A stretch of DNA of 64,000 nucleotides from Lacrimispora sp. BS-2 (GCF_040207125.1 NZ_CP157940.1:2356001-2420000); one strand, 5' to 3'; shown: positions 9,285 to 17,336, counted from the first letter of the stretch. A program made the numbers and translations. The notes: generated by a model not told the origin, from the letters alone.

Positions 9285-11168
9285 TTACTGGAATACAATT
9301 AAAACTTCACTGGTTCCCGCCTGTGCCTTGTCCATAGGAAGATCCAGCACATTCACATATTCATCTGAGTTTGTAACAATCATGGGGGTGATGGGATTTA
9401 AGTGGTTCTTTTTAATCAGTTCCAGATCCACCTTTATCAAAGGTTCTCCCTGGTCCACCCACTGGTCTTCCTTCACAAGGATTTCAAAACCCTTTCCCTG
9501 GAGATTCACGGTATCGATCCCGATATGGATCACCACATTTACCCCTCTGTCGGAAATCAGGCCGATGGCATGCTTTGTAGGTGCAATCATTTTTACCTGT
9601 CCCTGAAAGGGTGCTCTCACTGTTCCCTCATCCGGTATGATCGCGATCCCCTTTCCAAGGATGCCCTCCGCAAACATCTTATCAGGAACCTGGGCAAGTC
9701 CCACTGCCTTTCCCGTCATTGGAGCGGCAACCAGTATTTTTGCGATGTGCCCTTCCTGGTTCTGGCTGACTGCTTCAGCCTCCTTATCTTTGCTCTTTGT
9801 CTTCTCTTTTTCCTCCAGCGGAAGAACAATGGTCATGAGAAATGCAGTTAAAAAGGCAGCAAAAACACCGACACAGGCCAGGATAAAGTTATTTACTTCC
9901 CCTTCTTTTAAATAAGTAGGCAGAGCGGTAATTCCCGGAATGCTGAACGCATAGGCCTTAACCTGAAAGATGCCGTAAATGGCTCCTCCCACCGCTCCGC
10001 CTGACAATGCGGCATAGAAGGGTTTTTTATATTTTAAGTTCACCCCATATATGGCCGGCTCCGTAATGCCGAACAAAGCGGAAAGCGCACTGGAAAATGC
10101 AATGGATTTCATTTTTTTGTCCTTTATTTTGAAGGCCGCTCCCAGTACGGCGCCGCACTGGGCCATATTGCTTACAATGCTCATGGGAAGCAGTAAAATA
10201 TCGTAGCCAACACCGCCCAGTCCATCAAAGGTGGAAGGAAAAAATGCATAATGCATGCCGGTTATAACGATGACCGACATAAGCCCTCCCATCAGTAAGC
10301 CGGCCACAGGTCCCGCAACTCCAAACAGGGAAATGAAAAAGGCCGCCACATATTTGCCGACATAGCTTCCCAAAGGAGCGATGAATACAAGAACCACAGG
10401 GGCTGTTATCAGAAGGGAAGCTACAGGCGTCACGATCAGCTTTAAAAAGCCGGGTACAAAACGGTCTATGAATTTGTATACAATACTTAGCAGCAATACT
10501 CCCAGAATAATTGGGATCACCGTGGAATTGTAATCCATTACAGGAATATTTAAAAACAGGAATTTCACCGTACTGATCCCCTGCCCGCTTAGATTCACAA
10601 ATGCAGGATACATGATGATTCCGGCAAGGGTGGCAGACAGATGTTCATTTACCCCGAATTTCTTTCCCGCTGAAAAAGCAACCAGAAAAGGCAGGAAGTA
10701 AAAGGTGGCATTGGAGATCATATCTAAAACAAAATAATTATCTGACTCCGGATTCAGCATTTTAAGAAATATCAACAGAGCCAGGATCCCTTTTATAATA
10801 CCGGCCCCTGTTATTGCAGGTAAAATGGGGTTGAAGATGCCTGAAATCACGCCGAAAACAACGTTGATTGGATTTTCCCTTTTTTTATCCTTCCCGGGCT
10901 TTTCTTCCGAAGAAACCACAAGATCTCCCAGCTCTTTCTTAACCCCTTCAAATACCTTTAATACCTCATTTCCAATGATCACCTGAAACTGATCCCCCTG
11001 AAACTGGGCCCCTAAGACACCGGTTAAAGCCTGTATGGCCTTCACATCTGCCTTTTCCCTGTCCTTTAAGTGAAAACGCAGTCTGGTAATGCAGTTCCAT
11101 GCCTGGGTAATATTATCCTTTCCGCCGCAATACCGGATAATTTCCTGAGCTAACTTGAAATGTTCCAT
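9285..11168 (-). CDS. bglP: PTS beta-glucoside-specific EIIBCA
   Basis: About 627 residues from the ATG at 11168 (AGGAGA site); a TTG six bases upstream is also in frame. Domain order is EIIB (about 1-85, active Cys26 in WNCITRLRF), EIIC (about 105-450, ten or so membrane helices with the GITEPAIYGVNL motif), and EIIA (about 475-627, active His in VIHIGIDTV). It imports and phosphorylates aryl-beta-glucosides or cellobiose. It lies between an antiterminator gene and a GH1 gene and is preceded by a RAT-like site. Confidence 0.93.
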   Translation of the reverse strand: MEHFKLAQEIIRYCGGKDNITQAWNCITRLRFHLKDREKADVKAIQALTGVLGAQFQGDQFQVIIGNEVLKVFEGVKKELGDLVVSSEEKPGKDKKRENPINVVFGVISGIFNPILPAITGAGIIKGILALLIFLKMLNPESDNYFVLDMISNATFYFLPFLVAFSAGKKFGVNEHLSATLAGIIMYPAFVNLSGQGISTVKFLFLNIPVMDYNSTVIPIILGVLLLSIVYKFIDRFVPGFLKLIVTPVASLLITAPVVLVFIAPLGSYVGKYVAAFFISLFGVAGPVAGLLMGGLMSVIVITGMHYAFFPSTFDGLGGVGYDILLLPMSIVSNMAQCGAVLGAAFKIKDKKMKSIAFSSALSALFGITEPAIYGVNLKYKKPFYAALSGGAVGGAIYGIFQVKAYAFSIPGITALPTYLKEGEVNNFILACVGVFAAFLTAFLMTIVLPLEEKEKTKSKDKEAEAVSQNQEGHIAKILVAAPMTGKAVGLAQVPDKMFAEGILGKGIAIIPDEGTVRAPFQGQVKMIAPTKHAIGLISDRGVNVVIHIGIDTVNLQGKGFEILVKEDQWVDQGEPLIKVDLELIKKNHLNPITPMIVTNSDEYVNVLDLPMDKAQAGTSEVLIVFQ

Positions 11169-11211
11169 ACACAAAGTCTCCTATTCATTTAATTTTTAGT
11201 GGTCAAGCAGA

Positions 11212-11256
11212 TATTCGCAATCAGCGCACCTACTTGATTTGGTTAAAATAAACCCT
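11212..11256 (-). repeat. Degenerate intergenic repeat, copy 2
   Basis: It shares GGTTTATTTTAACCAAATCA and GATTGCGAATATC with the element at 4,187-4,250, with a shorter middle. It stands exactly where the terminator after the second RAT would be expected. Confidence 0.45.
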
Positions 11257-11267
11257 GGTTCGCAGAC

Positions 11268-11292
11268 AATGCCTAATTGAATAGTAACACTC
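11268..11292 (-). promoter_or_regulatory. RAT-like antiterminator site before bglP
   Basis: The minus strand reads AGTGTTACTATTCAATTAGG followed by CATT, matching the start and the AGGCA end of ribonucleic antiterminator sites bound by LicT/BglG proteins. It lies between the licT stop and bglP. Unlike the first site, no strong downstream terminator with a U-tract is obvious. Confidence 0.55.
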
Positions 11293-11301
11293 TTGTTTTA
11301 A

Positions 11302-12144
11302 TCACTTGTTTGTGATATTTGTTATTCTTTCGATGTGAAGCAGTAAATAAATGATTTCATCCTTGGAAACCTCCCAGGAATAGGCGTCAAACAAATATTT
11401 TGCAATCTTTATTGCACACTGGTAGCTTTTTTTATAACGGGTCTTTACCGTTTCCAGTAAATCTTCGTCGTTTAATCCGATTGTGTCCTTCATATGAGTT
11501 TCCTGACGTATGATAAAATACCGCAGATGTACAATAAACCTGGAGTAGTATAATGAATTTTCATCCAATATTAATTGAAAATGGTAGCTGACAATATCCA
11601 GGATCCGGCTGATGATTTCTGTGATCTTTAAGGTATCACTCATATCCTGACTTTCAAATTGTGCATTTACAAAATGAAGGGCAATAAAGGATGCCTCTTG
11701 TGGCGGCAGTTTTACCTGAAGACGTTCCTCAATTATGTTCACCCCCTTTACTCCGATTTCATATTCCCTTGGATATAAGTGGGGAACTTCCCATTGCAGC
11801 GGATTATTCACATTCTGACCTTTTTTCGCCCGCTCAACAGCAAAATACAGATGATCGGCAAGTATGATCAGGATAGAGGCATGAAGCTGCTTTTCCAATA
11901 TCCTGGAGCCATATTGAATGATTTCTTCCGTGGCGGAAACAATGTCTTCCGAAAGGTTCTGAACCATGGGAGCCAGACGTTTATTGCTGTCATTGATGAA
12001 AAGCTTACTGACAGAAGATTCTGAAACCATATCTCCCTTTCTCCGGTTGAACCCGATTCCGGTTCCAAACAGCACGACTTCGTTATGATTCTCGTCGTAG
12101 GCAAGTACAATGTTATTATTCAGTGTTTTAACAAACTCGAACAT
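11302..12144 (-). CDS. licT: LicT/BglG-family transcriptional antiterminator
   Basis: 280 residues: an N-terminal RNA-binding domain (1-55, with KTLNNNIVLAYDENHNEVVL and GTGIGFNRRKGD) and two PTS regulation domains (about 70-170 and 175-280) that carry the histidines phosphorylated by HPr and EIIB. In its active form it binds RAT sites and prevents termination. The gene is first in the bgl operon and is flanked by RAT-like sites on both sides, as in the E. coli bgl operon. It starts after AAAGGAGGTG. Confidence 0.92.
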   Translation of the reverse strand: MFEFVKTLNNNIVLAYDENHNEVVLFGTGIGFNRRKGDMVSESSVSKLFINDSNKRLAPMVQNLSEDIVSATEEIIQYGSRILEKQLHASILIILADHLYFAVERAKKGQNVNNPLQWEVPHLYPREYEIGVKGVNIIEERLQVKLPPQEASFIALHFVNAQFESQDMSDTLKITEIISRILDIVSYHFQLILDENSLYYSRFIVHLRYFIIRQETHMKDTIGLNDEDLLETVKTRYKKSYQCAIKIAKYLFDAYSWEVSKDEIIYLLLHIERITNITNK

Positions 12145-12215
12145 AAAACACCTCCTTTCTCGTTTAAATTTTTCCTTTTAAATCAGTTTCAGTTAAAAAT
12201 CATCTAAAAATAGGA

Positions 12216-12268
12216 TAAAAAAAATCACCAAATACTGATATCCCTTATTATGCGGATATTTGTATTTG
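12216..12268 (-). terminator. LicT-controlled leader terminator
   Basis: CAAATA (12229-12234) pairs with TATTTG (12263-12268), and ATATCC pairs with GGATAT inside; an eight-base A-run (12216-12224 on the plus strand) gives the U-tract on the minus-strand RNA. It begins immediately after the RAT at 12,270-12,297, so binding of LicT would block its formation. Confidence 0.75.
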
Positions 12269-12269
12269 A

Positions 12270-12297
12270 TGATGCCTGATCGAGTCAGTAACACTCA
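12270..12297 (-). promoter_or_regulatory. RAT antiterminator site before licT
   Basis: The minus strand reads GTGTTACTGACTCGATCAGG then CAT, very close to the LicT/BglG RAT pattern (TGTTACTG...AGGCA). It lies just after the predicted transcription start and overlaps the base of the terminator that follows. Confidence 0.78.
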
Positions 12298-12313
12298 CTA
12301 TTAACTTGTCTAC

Positions 12314-12342
12314 AATATAGCATTTCTCCGTCATATTGTCAA
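12314..12342 (-). promoter_or_regulatory. Promoter of the bgl operon
   Basis: Minus-strand TTGACA (12337-12342), 17 bases, TATATT (12314-12319). Transcription would start near 12,307, placing the RAT at the very 5' end of the message. No other features are seen in 12,343-12,420. Confidence 0.75.
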
Positions 12343-12420
12343 GATAATGTTTCTAAAATTTAAATGGACCTGACAAAACGTTATCTTTGAAATTATGAGA
12401 CCTCCAATATTATTGCAGTT

Positions 12421-12885
12421 TTACCGAAATCTTCCCACTAAACAGCCCTCCTGCAAAATATGCCCCTGCATAGCAGCCAATACATCCCGCTTTCTGGATT
12501 TGCCTGGCAGATCCAGCAGACAGTCCAACGCATATACATTGAATTGATAAAGGTGGGACCAGTTGAAAGGCGGTTTCGGCCCGCGGTATCTGTTTTTCCC
12601 GTATCCACGTCCCTGTGTTGCCCCGTTCAGCTCTGCAATATAGGGTCCGTGAGGTATGTTTTCGGGGATTATCTCCATGACGGGAATATTCCAGATGACC
12701 CAATGGTTATATGCAGGAATGGGGTGTCCCATATCATCCATTATGATAGCAAGGGACTTTGCATTTTCATTTACGGATGACAGATGCAGTTCTGGTGAAA
12801 TATCTTCTCCACGCCCTGTGTATTGGATCGGTATGACGGCTCCGTTCTCAAAAGCCGGACTGGTTACTGTTAGTTCGTTTTTCAT
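12421..12885 (-). CDS. YbhB/YbcL-type PEBP-fold protein
   Basis: 154 residues of the phosphatidylethanolamine-binding/Raf kinase inhibitor-like family. Family motifs are SPELHLSSV, LAIIMDDMGHPIPAYNHWVIWNIP (the DxD-x-HW pocket) and GYRGPKPP as YRGPKPPFNWSHLYQFNVYALD. Bacterial members bind small anionic ligands, but their role is not settled. It is the last gene of the TetR-led operon, 75 bases after the carboxymuconolactone-decarboxylase-like gene, with a strong hairpin in between. Confidence 0.85.
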   Translation of the reverse strand: MKNELTVTSPAFENGAVIPIQYTGRGEDISPELHLSSVNENAKSLAIIMDDMGHPIPAYNHWVIWNIPVMEIIPENIPHGPYIAELNGATQGRGYGKNRYRGPKPPFNWSHLYQFNVYALDCLLDLPGKSRKRDVLAAMQGHILQEGCLVGRFR

Positions 12886-12932
12886 ATTATTATCCTTTTC
12901 TAATCAGACGGCCAGGAGATCGCCTTATGTGT

Positions 12933-12963
12933 GTGAAATACGGCATGTTCAGCCGTATTTCAC
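12933..12963 (-). terminator. 12-bp hairpin at the end of the CMD-like gene
   Basis: GTGAAATACGGC (12933-12944) and GCCGTATTTCAC (12952-12963) form a perfect stem with a 7-base loop that includes the stop codon at 12960. There is no U-tract on the minus strand, so it may protect or process the mRNA rather than end transcription. Confidence 0.55.
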
Positions 12964-13271
12964 CCCTCCTCATCAAATGCTTCCAGGGCTATTGGCAAGG
13001 ACTTTACAATTGTATTCCCAACAGCGGGCAATCCTACCAGAATACTGCTTATAATTTCTTCTCTTGTTGCCCCTTTGGATTTTGCCATCTTAACATGGAA
13101 CGGCAATCCGCTTTCAAGACCCACAGCAGCCATTACCGCAAGATAAGCAAGTTCTTTCGTCTTTTTATCAAGTGCACTTGCACCGTCCAGTTTTTGAACC
13201 ATTTCCATCCAGGCCTTTTGTACCTCAGGAGCTTCCTTTGCAAAGGCTTGAAACGATGAACTAACCTGCAT
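12960..13271 (-). CDS. Carboxymuconolactone decarboxylase-family protein lacking the cysteine pair
   Basis: About 103 residues from the ATG at 13271 (GGGGAGGTG site). The all-helical CMD/AhpD fold is suggested by LDKKTKELAYLAVMAAV and GLPFHVKMAKSKGATREEI. In peroxidatic AhpD proteins this region holds CxxCxxxH; here it is ESGLPFH, so the redox cysteines are absent and AhpD-type peroxidase chemistry is unlikely. It is encoded between a zinc-ribbon protein and a PEBP protein in a TetR-controlled operon. Activity is unknown. Confidence 0.8.
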   Translation of the reverse strand: MQVSSSFQAFAKEAPEVQKAWMEMVQKLDGASALDKKTKELAYLAVMAAVGLESGLPFHVKMAKSKGATREEIISSILVGLPAVGNTIVKSLPIALEAFDEEG

Positions 13272-13288
13272 TGAATCACCTCCCCTGA

Positions 13289-13537
13289 TTAAATACTGAA
13301 ATATTCCCGCCATGCAGGAAGCTTTTTCATGCTGCTTTCGGCCATTTGGGCCGCAGCCTTTTCATCAAACCCCTGTGTCTTGATGATAAAATTGATCATA
13401 CCTACCTTCTTTTCTTCAAACGACTGCATGGAGCCGTCAGGGCGGGCGCAGTGTACACAATAGTCTTTCGCTGTGTCACCGCAGGCGAATTCAGAAGCCT
13501 CTGCCATCGGCATACCGCAAGCAATACAAACCTTCAT
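13289..13537 (-). CDS. Small zinc-ribbon protein
   Basis: An 82-residue protein. Cysteines in CIACGMP (near 4-7), a lone Cys in ACGD and CVHC (near 27-30) form a putative zinc ribbon, followed by a helical tail with WREYFSI. It belongs to the family annotated as putative zinc ribbon (PF12674-like); no enzymatic role is known. The start follows AAAGGAGG. It is co-transcribed with tetR and the CMD-like gene. Confidence 0.75.
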   Translation of the reverse strand: MKVCIACGMPMAEASEFACGDTAKDYCVHCARPDGSMQSFEEKKVGMINFIIKTQGFDEKAAAQMAESSMKKLPAWREYFSI

Positions 13538-13551
13538 TTTATATCCTCCTT

Positions 13552-14127
13552 TTATTTTTTAATCAACTCTAAAAAAGTTTCTGTAAGTTCGGAACCATAC
13601 CGCTCTAAGACCGGCGTATCCGGCGAAAACAAATCTTTGTTTAACAAATAATAATGAACCAATCCCATCCACGTATTAAACAACAGGTGAACCGGAAGAT
13701 TCTTCATTGTATTGTTTTCACGTTCAAATACCTTGTTAAAGTGGTAGGCAACAATGGATTGAATATTTGAAAATGTTAATCTTCCATCCTCCGGCAATAA
13801 ACTCCTTTCAGCGATCAGCCGGATATAAAATTTCTCATGGCGGGCTAATATATCCAAATGGGCCTTTAACAACTCCTCAATATTATCTTTTGTTTCCGCC
13901 AGCCGGTGTATCTCTGATCCCAAGGCATCACCAAAATCCTGAATCAGGCAGCACAGCAATTCATCTAATGATGAAAAGTGGACAAATATTGTGCCGTGAG
14001 ACACGCCTGCTTCCTTTGCGATAACAGCCGTTGTAGCTGAAAAGCCTTGTTCAGAATAAACCTGATATGCTGTTTCAATTATTTTTTTTCGGGTATTTTC
14101 TTTTTGCAGCTGCCTTTTTGATTTCAA
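13552..14127 (-). CDS. TetR/AcrR-family repressor, TTG start
   Basis: 191 residues. The N-terminal helix-turn-helix reads KKIIETAYQVYSEQGFSATT then VIAKEAGVSHGTIFVHF, the classic TetR pattern; the C-terminal helical ligand domain is not recognisable. The start is TTG at 14125-14127, 7 bases after GGAGGT. It is the first gene of a four-gene operon, and its own promoter contains a perfect palindrome at 14,145-14,162, so it is probably autoregulated. The inducer is unknown. Confidence 0.88.
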   Translation of the reverse strand: MKSKRQLQKENTRKKIIETAYQVYSEQGFSATTAVIAKEAGVSHGTIFVHFSSLDELLCCLIQDFGDALGSEIHRLAETKDNIEELLKAHLDILARHEKFYIRLIAERSLLPEDGRLTFSNIQSIVAYHFNKVFERENNTMKNLPVHLLFNTWMGLVHYYLLNKDLFSPDTPVLERYGSELTETFLELIKK

Positions 14128-14144
14128 TTAATGACCTCCAACTC

Positions 14145-14188
14145 AATGAGTATGCACTCATTATAATTCGTTTTTTATGAAGCGTCAA
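14145..14188 (-). promoter_or_regulatory. TetR-operon promoter with overlapping operator
   Basis: Minus-strand TTGACG (14183-14188), 17 bases, TATAAT (14160-14165). The palindrome AATGAGT-atgc-ACTCATT (14145-14162) covers the start region and the downstream edge of the -10. This is the usual layout for TetR autorepression. Confidence 0.75.
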
Positions 14189-14579
14189 GGTAAATTTTTA
14201 AAAAATCCTGCAAATTGCTTTCTACTTACCTATCCCGATTTCTGATTTTATTTTTTCATACCTTGCTTTCGCTTGCAATCTGCCTGACAATGTATAATAA
14301 CCAATGATAACAAGAATTCCTTCTTTCGTATTACATACCAGAGTAGAATCATCAAGAACTTAAAGATCCTTTTATAGATTATCATATACTTTTGAGTCTC
14401 TTTACTTAAACATGATTTATTATTTATGTATTATTAAAATCGTATAACTAAATAATTATTAAATATCATTTTAAATGACATACGGTTCCATAATAATACT
14501 TCTCTGAGTTTACCATTCCGGCTCTTATATCATAGTTTTGCATAATGGCAGCGTTAAACAGTATAGATAGCAATATAAA
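14189..14579. other. AT-rich intergenic stretch with no recognised feature
   Basis: About 390 bases between the TetR promoter and the ABC-F terminator. No open frame with a ribosome site, no RNA gene and no clear repeat was seen. Confidence 0.5.
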
Positions 14580-14620
14580 AAGCAGCAGCCTTTAGAAATT
14601 ATCATTCAAGACTGCTGCTT
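14575..14620 (-). terminator. Terminator of the ABC-F gene
   Basis: AAGCAGCAG (14580-14588) pairs with CTGCTGCTT (14612-14620); the minus-strand RNA continues into UUUUUAU. It lies about 115 bases beyond the stop at 14734. Confidence 0.7.
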
Positions 14621-14733
14621 CTTGTTAACGCTTCAACTACATAATTGAACATATAACTGGAAACAAAATGCCGTAGGTTAAAAATGATTTTTTCTTTTCC
14701 GCCACAGGGCAGATGAAGTTATTCAAAATATTT

Positions 14734-16266
14734 TTACCGTTTCTCTATGTCAATGACCCTTTGTGCCCAATCCTGATAAAATGCTTCTTCATGTGAAACC
14801 AGCAAAACAGTCCCCGGAAATTCCGACAAGGCTGTTTTTAAGGAGTCTTTTGCCTGAACGTCTAAGTGATTTGTCGGTTCGTCCATAATCAGAAAATTGC
14901 ATGGTCTTAATGTCAACAGGCACATTTTCACTTTTGCCTGTTCTCCGCCGCTTAATGTCCCGATTGGTTGCATGGCGTGCTTGCTTGAAATACCACATCT
15001 GGCTAATTTTTTTCTAACATCTTTTACTACCAGATTCGGATAGGCATCTGAAACAATCTGAATGGGGGTTCTTGTTTCATCAGGCCATGACAAATCCTGT
15101 TCAAAATATCCAAGAGTTACTTGGTCGGAGTATTTATAGAACCCTTTCATGGACGGAATCTGCCCGACCAGAGTTTTTAGCAGCGTTGACTTTCCAATTC
15201 CGTTAAACCCGGTAATCACTACCTTTTGTCCGCCTTTTATACTAAAATCAATATCAGACAACACAGGGTAATGATAGCCAACTGCTAAGTGCTTAACTGC
15301 TAAATGCTCTGTATTGGTCAACGGTAATTCCGGAAAATAAAAATATGGCTTTATTTCCTTCTGTTCTAAGGCTTCCATTTTTTCCATGCAGTCAAGCTGT
15401 TTCTGGCGGCCTCTTGCCATTTTGGACTTCCGCCCGGCAATATTTTTTCTTATAAACTCCTCTGTTTTTTTGATTTCCTTTTGTTGTGTTGTATATTGCC
15501 TGATATAATCTTCCCGCAACAGAGTTTTCTTTCTCAAAAACTCTGAATAGGAGCCATAATATTTTGTAATGGTATCGTTATCAATATCACAAATACGATT
15601 TGTGATTTTATCTAAAAAGGCAAAGTCATGTGACACGATCATAAAAGCATTTTCCAACCTGGATAAATAATCGGCAAGCCATGAAACGTGTTCTTTATCC
15701 AAAAAGTTTGTTGGTTCATCAAGCAAAAGAACATCTGGTTTTTCCAGAAGTAATTTTGCTAAAATTACTTTTGCACGCTGGCCTCCGCTCATTTGCTCAA
15801 TTGGACGGGTAAGACCAATAGCAAGCAATCCCAATCCGTTTGCAACTTGTTCAATATGTGTATCAATGGAATAGAAATCATGTCTTTCAAGTTCTTCCTG
15901 ACTCTTAGCAGCCCGTTCCAAGTATTTCATATCCCCCTTTGCGGCCATCTCATAGAATGCACCCATCTCATTTTCAATCTCATATAGTCTTAAAAAGGCT
16001 GTCTTCAAAAATTCTTTCATGGTTAAGCCATGATCTATTTCCGCATATTGATCCAGATAACCAACAGAAATATTGGACTGCCAGATAATTCGTCCAGCAT
16101 CCGGCATCACCTGCTCGGTGCAAATTTTAATCAAAGTGCTTTTTCCAGTTCCGTTCTGTCCAACGATACCAATATGTTCGCCTTTGTTAAGGGTCAATTC
16201 CCCATTTTTGTAAAGCAGATTATCTCCAAAAGAATGGGATAATCCGTTAATTTCCAGTAAGCTCAT
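14734..16266 (-). CDS. ABC-F family ATPase, probable ribosome-protection protein
   Basis: About 510 residues from the ATG at 16266 (AAAGGATT site); the frame stays open upstream but runs into the leader terminators. There are two ABC domains with Walker A loops GQNGTGKST (near 36-44) and GFNGIGKST, two signatures (MSGGQRAKV and LSGGEQAKV), and two Walker B segments (VLLLDEPTNFLD and FLIMDEPTNHLD). A charged linker of the ABC-F type lies between them. There are no membrane segments. ABC-F proteins act on the ribosome, and resistance types displace drugs from the peptidyl-transferase centre. The attenuator-like leader supports the resistance type. Confidence 0.85.
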   Translation of the reverse strand: MSLLEINGLSHSFGDNLLYKNGELTLNKGEHIGIVGQNGTGKSTLIKICTEQVMPDAGRIIWQSNISVGYLDQYAEIDHGLTMKEFLKTAFLRLYEIENEMGAFYEMAAKGDMKYLERAAKSQEELERHDFYSIDTHIEQVANGLGLLAIGLTRPIEQMSGGQRAKVILAKLLLEKPDVLLLDEPTNFLDKEHVSWLADYLSRLENAFMIVSHDFAFLDKITNRICDIDNDTITKYYGSYSEFLRKKTLLREDYIRQYTTQQKEIKKTEEFIRKNIAGRKSKMARGRQKQLDCMEKMEALEQKEIKPYFYFPELPLTNTEHLAVKHLAVGYHYPVLSDIDFSIKGGQKVVITGFNGIGKSTLLKTLVGQIPSMKGFYKYSDQVTLGYFEQDLSWPDETRTPIQIVSDAYPNLVVKDVRKKLARCGISSKHAMQPIGTLSGGEQAKVKMCLLTLRPCNFLIMDEPTNHLDVQAKDSLKTALSEFPGTVLLVSHEEAFYQDWAQRVIDIEKR

Positions 16267-16324
16267 GTTAATCAAAATCCTTTCTTTTTTGTTGTTAAAT
16301 AAGCAACCATGTGTAAAAACGCAA

Positions 16325-16369
16325 AAAGGCAGAAGACAATACACACAAGTGTATTTGCCTTCTGCCTTT
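16325..16369 (-). terminator. Leader terminator 2 before the ABC-F gene
   Basis: AAAGGCAGAAG (16325-16335) and CTTCTGCCTTT (16359-16369), with an inner ATACAC/GTGTAT stem; the minus RNA then has UUUUUGCGUUUUU. It stands about 60 bases before the gene, so it must be bypassed for expression. Confidence 0.75.
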
Positions 16370-16399
16370 CAGTTATATAAAAACTGATATTTTAAAAGC

Positions 16400-16435
16400 A
16401 AAAGGCTACGGACAAAACATTGTCCATAGCCTTTT
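16400..16435 (-). terminator. Leader terminator 1 before the ABC-F gene
   Basis: A 16-bp stem, AAAAGGCTA-x-GGACAA against TTGTCC-x-TAGCCTTTT, with a four-base loop and U-rich flank on the minus RNA. It is the first of two terminators between the leader peptide and the gene. Confidence 0.7.
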
Positions 16436-16454
16436 TATACGCTAAATTTACACA

Positions 16455-16510
16455 CGGAAAGAAGCAATAGCATACCAACAGTATCAGTATGAATATTGCC
16501 CTGCTTTCCG
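16455..16510 (-). promoter_or_regulatory. Long leader hairpin, possible anti-terminator partner
   Basis: CGGAAAG (16455-16461) and CTTTCCG (16504-16510) close a long imperfect hairpin that contains CAATA/TATTG. A TTTCATC stretch beside it can also pair with GATGAAA in the leader ORF, giving mutually exclusive folds. Confidence 0.45.
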
Positions 16511-16530
16511 ATGAAATCTTAATGCGTCAT

Positions 16531-16620
16531 CTATACGCTATACTCTGTACAATGTTTCATCGGCATGAATTGTACAGAGTTGAGTTTCTTTACAAGTTGA
16601 TTGGTCAAATAGAAGTTCAT
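16531..16620 (-). CDS. 29-residue leader peptide of the ABC-F attenuator
   Basis: ATG at 16618-16620 follows AAAGGAGAG and opens a 30-codon frame, MNFYLTNQLVKKLNSVQFMP then MKHCTEYSV, ending in TAG at 16531. The second half is itself a hairpin: ACTCTGTACAA and TTGTACAGAGT are complementary. A peptide with a strong ribosome site, an overlapping hairpin and two downstream terminators is the layout of antibiotic-sensing attenuators. It is too short for most gene callers. Confidence 0.65.
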   Translation of the reverse strand: MNFYLTNQLVKKLNSVQFMPMKHCTEYSV

Positions 16621-16649
16621 AGTATTCTCTCCTTTACTGAAACGCAATC

Positions 16650-16678
16650 ATTATAGCACAGCATTTTGAAGCTGTCAA
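16650..16678 (-). promoter_or_regulatory. Perfect consensus promoter of the ABC-F leader
   Basis: Minus-strand TTGACA (16673-16678), 17 bases, TATAAT (16650-16655). Transcription would start near 16,643, giving a leader of about 377 nucleotides. Confidence 0.85.
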
Positions 16679-16713
16679 TTTTTGGTCTGCCGCTAACAGG
16701 AAAGTTTTAACAC

Positions 16714-16761
16714 AAGGCCGCTGCACCCTGGTAATGGCTTACCTGGTCTTGCAGCGGCCTT
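16714..16761 (-). terminator. Hairpin after the membrane protein gene
   Basis: AAGGCCGCTGCA (16714-16725) pairs perfectly with TGCAGCGGCCTT (16750-16761). It lies 30 bases beyond the stop at 16792 and separates this gene from the ABC-F promoter. Confidence 0.65.
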
Positions 16762-16791
16762 TGGCAATGATTCCCTGTTTTTACGAATTTC

Positions 16792-17280
16792 TTATAAAGC
16801 TGACGCTGCCGCAAGACTCATGAACAGTAATAAGGCCTGTATGACTACGCACAGAACTGATATGCCCAGGCAAGACGGCATCGGATTTTTGACATTCGGA
16901 GAAATCGATCTTTTAATAACAAACACGCCTCCCATGGTACCAACTAATAATCCAAACAGACCGCTTAGGAACCAGCCGATTAGGATAATAGCAGCTGTGG
17001 ATATATAAGCCCAGCGAGGTATTTCATTAAGGGGAACATATGGTTTTTTTGAGTTTAAGTATACATCATCCACAGCCAGATCCACTTTGGCACCGATTGA
17101 TGTAAGATGAAGTGTTTTTCCCTCCAGTTCGATCGGCTCATCAAATACCCGGATAAAGATGCTTTTACTCTTTACAGGCGTAGAAACACCATCCACGATC
17201 TTTTTTCCGCGAAAGGCACCGGATTTAAACATAATCTCATGCTCTTTCCCTTCAATCATTACATTCCATTTGTTTTTCAT
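16792..17280 (-). CDS. Membrane protein with a soluble N-terminal domain, unknown function
   Basis: About 162 residues from the ATG at 17280 (GGAGG site); an in-frame start at 17295 is less likely. Residues 1-85 look like a small beta-rich soluble domain (WNVMIEGKEHEIMFKSG). Two membrane segments follow, one near 95-118 (rich in I, G, F) and one near 135-158. I do not recognise the family. It is encoded 57 bases after an SGNH hydrolase gene and may be co-transcribed with it. Confidence 0.65.
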   Translation of the reverse strand: MKNKWNVMIEGKEHEIMFKSGAFRGKKIVDGVSTPVKSKSIFIRVFDEPIELEGKTLHLTSIGAKVDLAVDDVYLNSKKPYVPLNEIPRWAYISTAAIILIGWFLSGLFGLLVGTMGGVFVIKRSISPNVKNPMPSCLGISVLCVVIQALLLFMSLAAASAL

Positions 17281-17336
17281 ACATATAACCTCCAAAACCC
17301 ATTTAATATTTTTATATACCAGAACCCAGGATCCCG

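Noticed and set aside
9402..9915. Plus-strand frames of 92-149 codons inside bglP
   Set aside because: They are antisense shadows of a well-supported PTS gene, without starts that have ribosome sites.
16030..16344. A longer ABC-F start at 16,344
   Set aside because: The extra N-terminal residues are encoded through terminator 2 of the leader; the family start MSLLEINGLS at 16,266 has a ribosome site.
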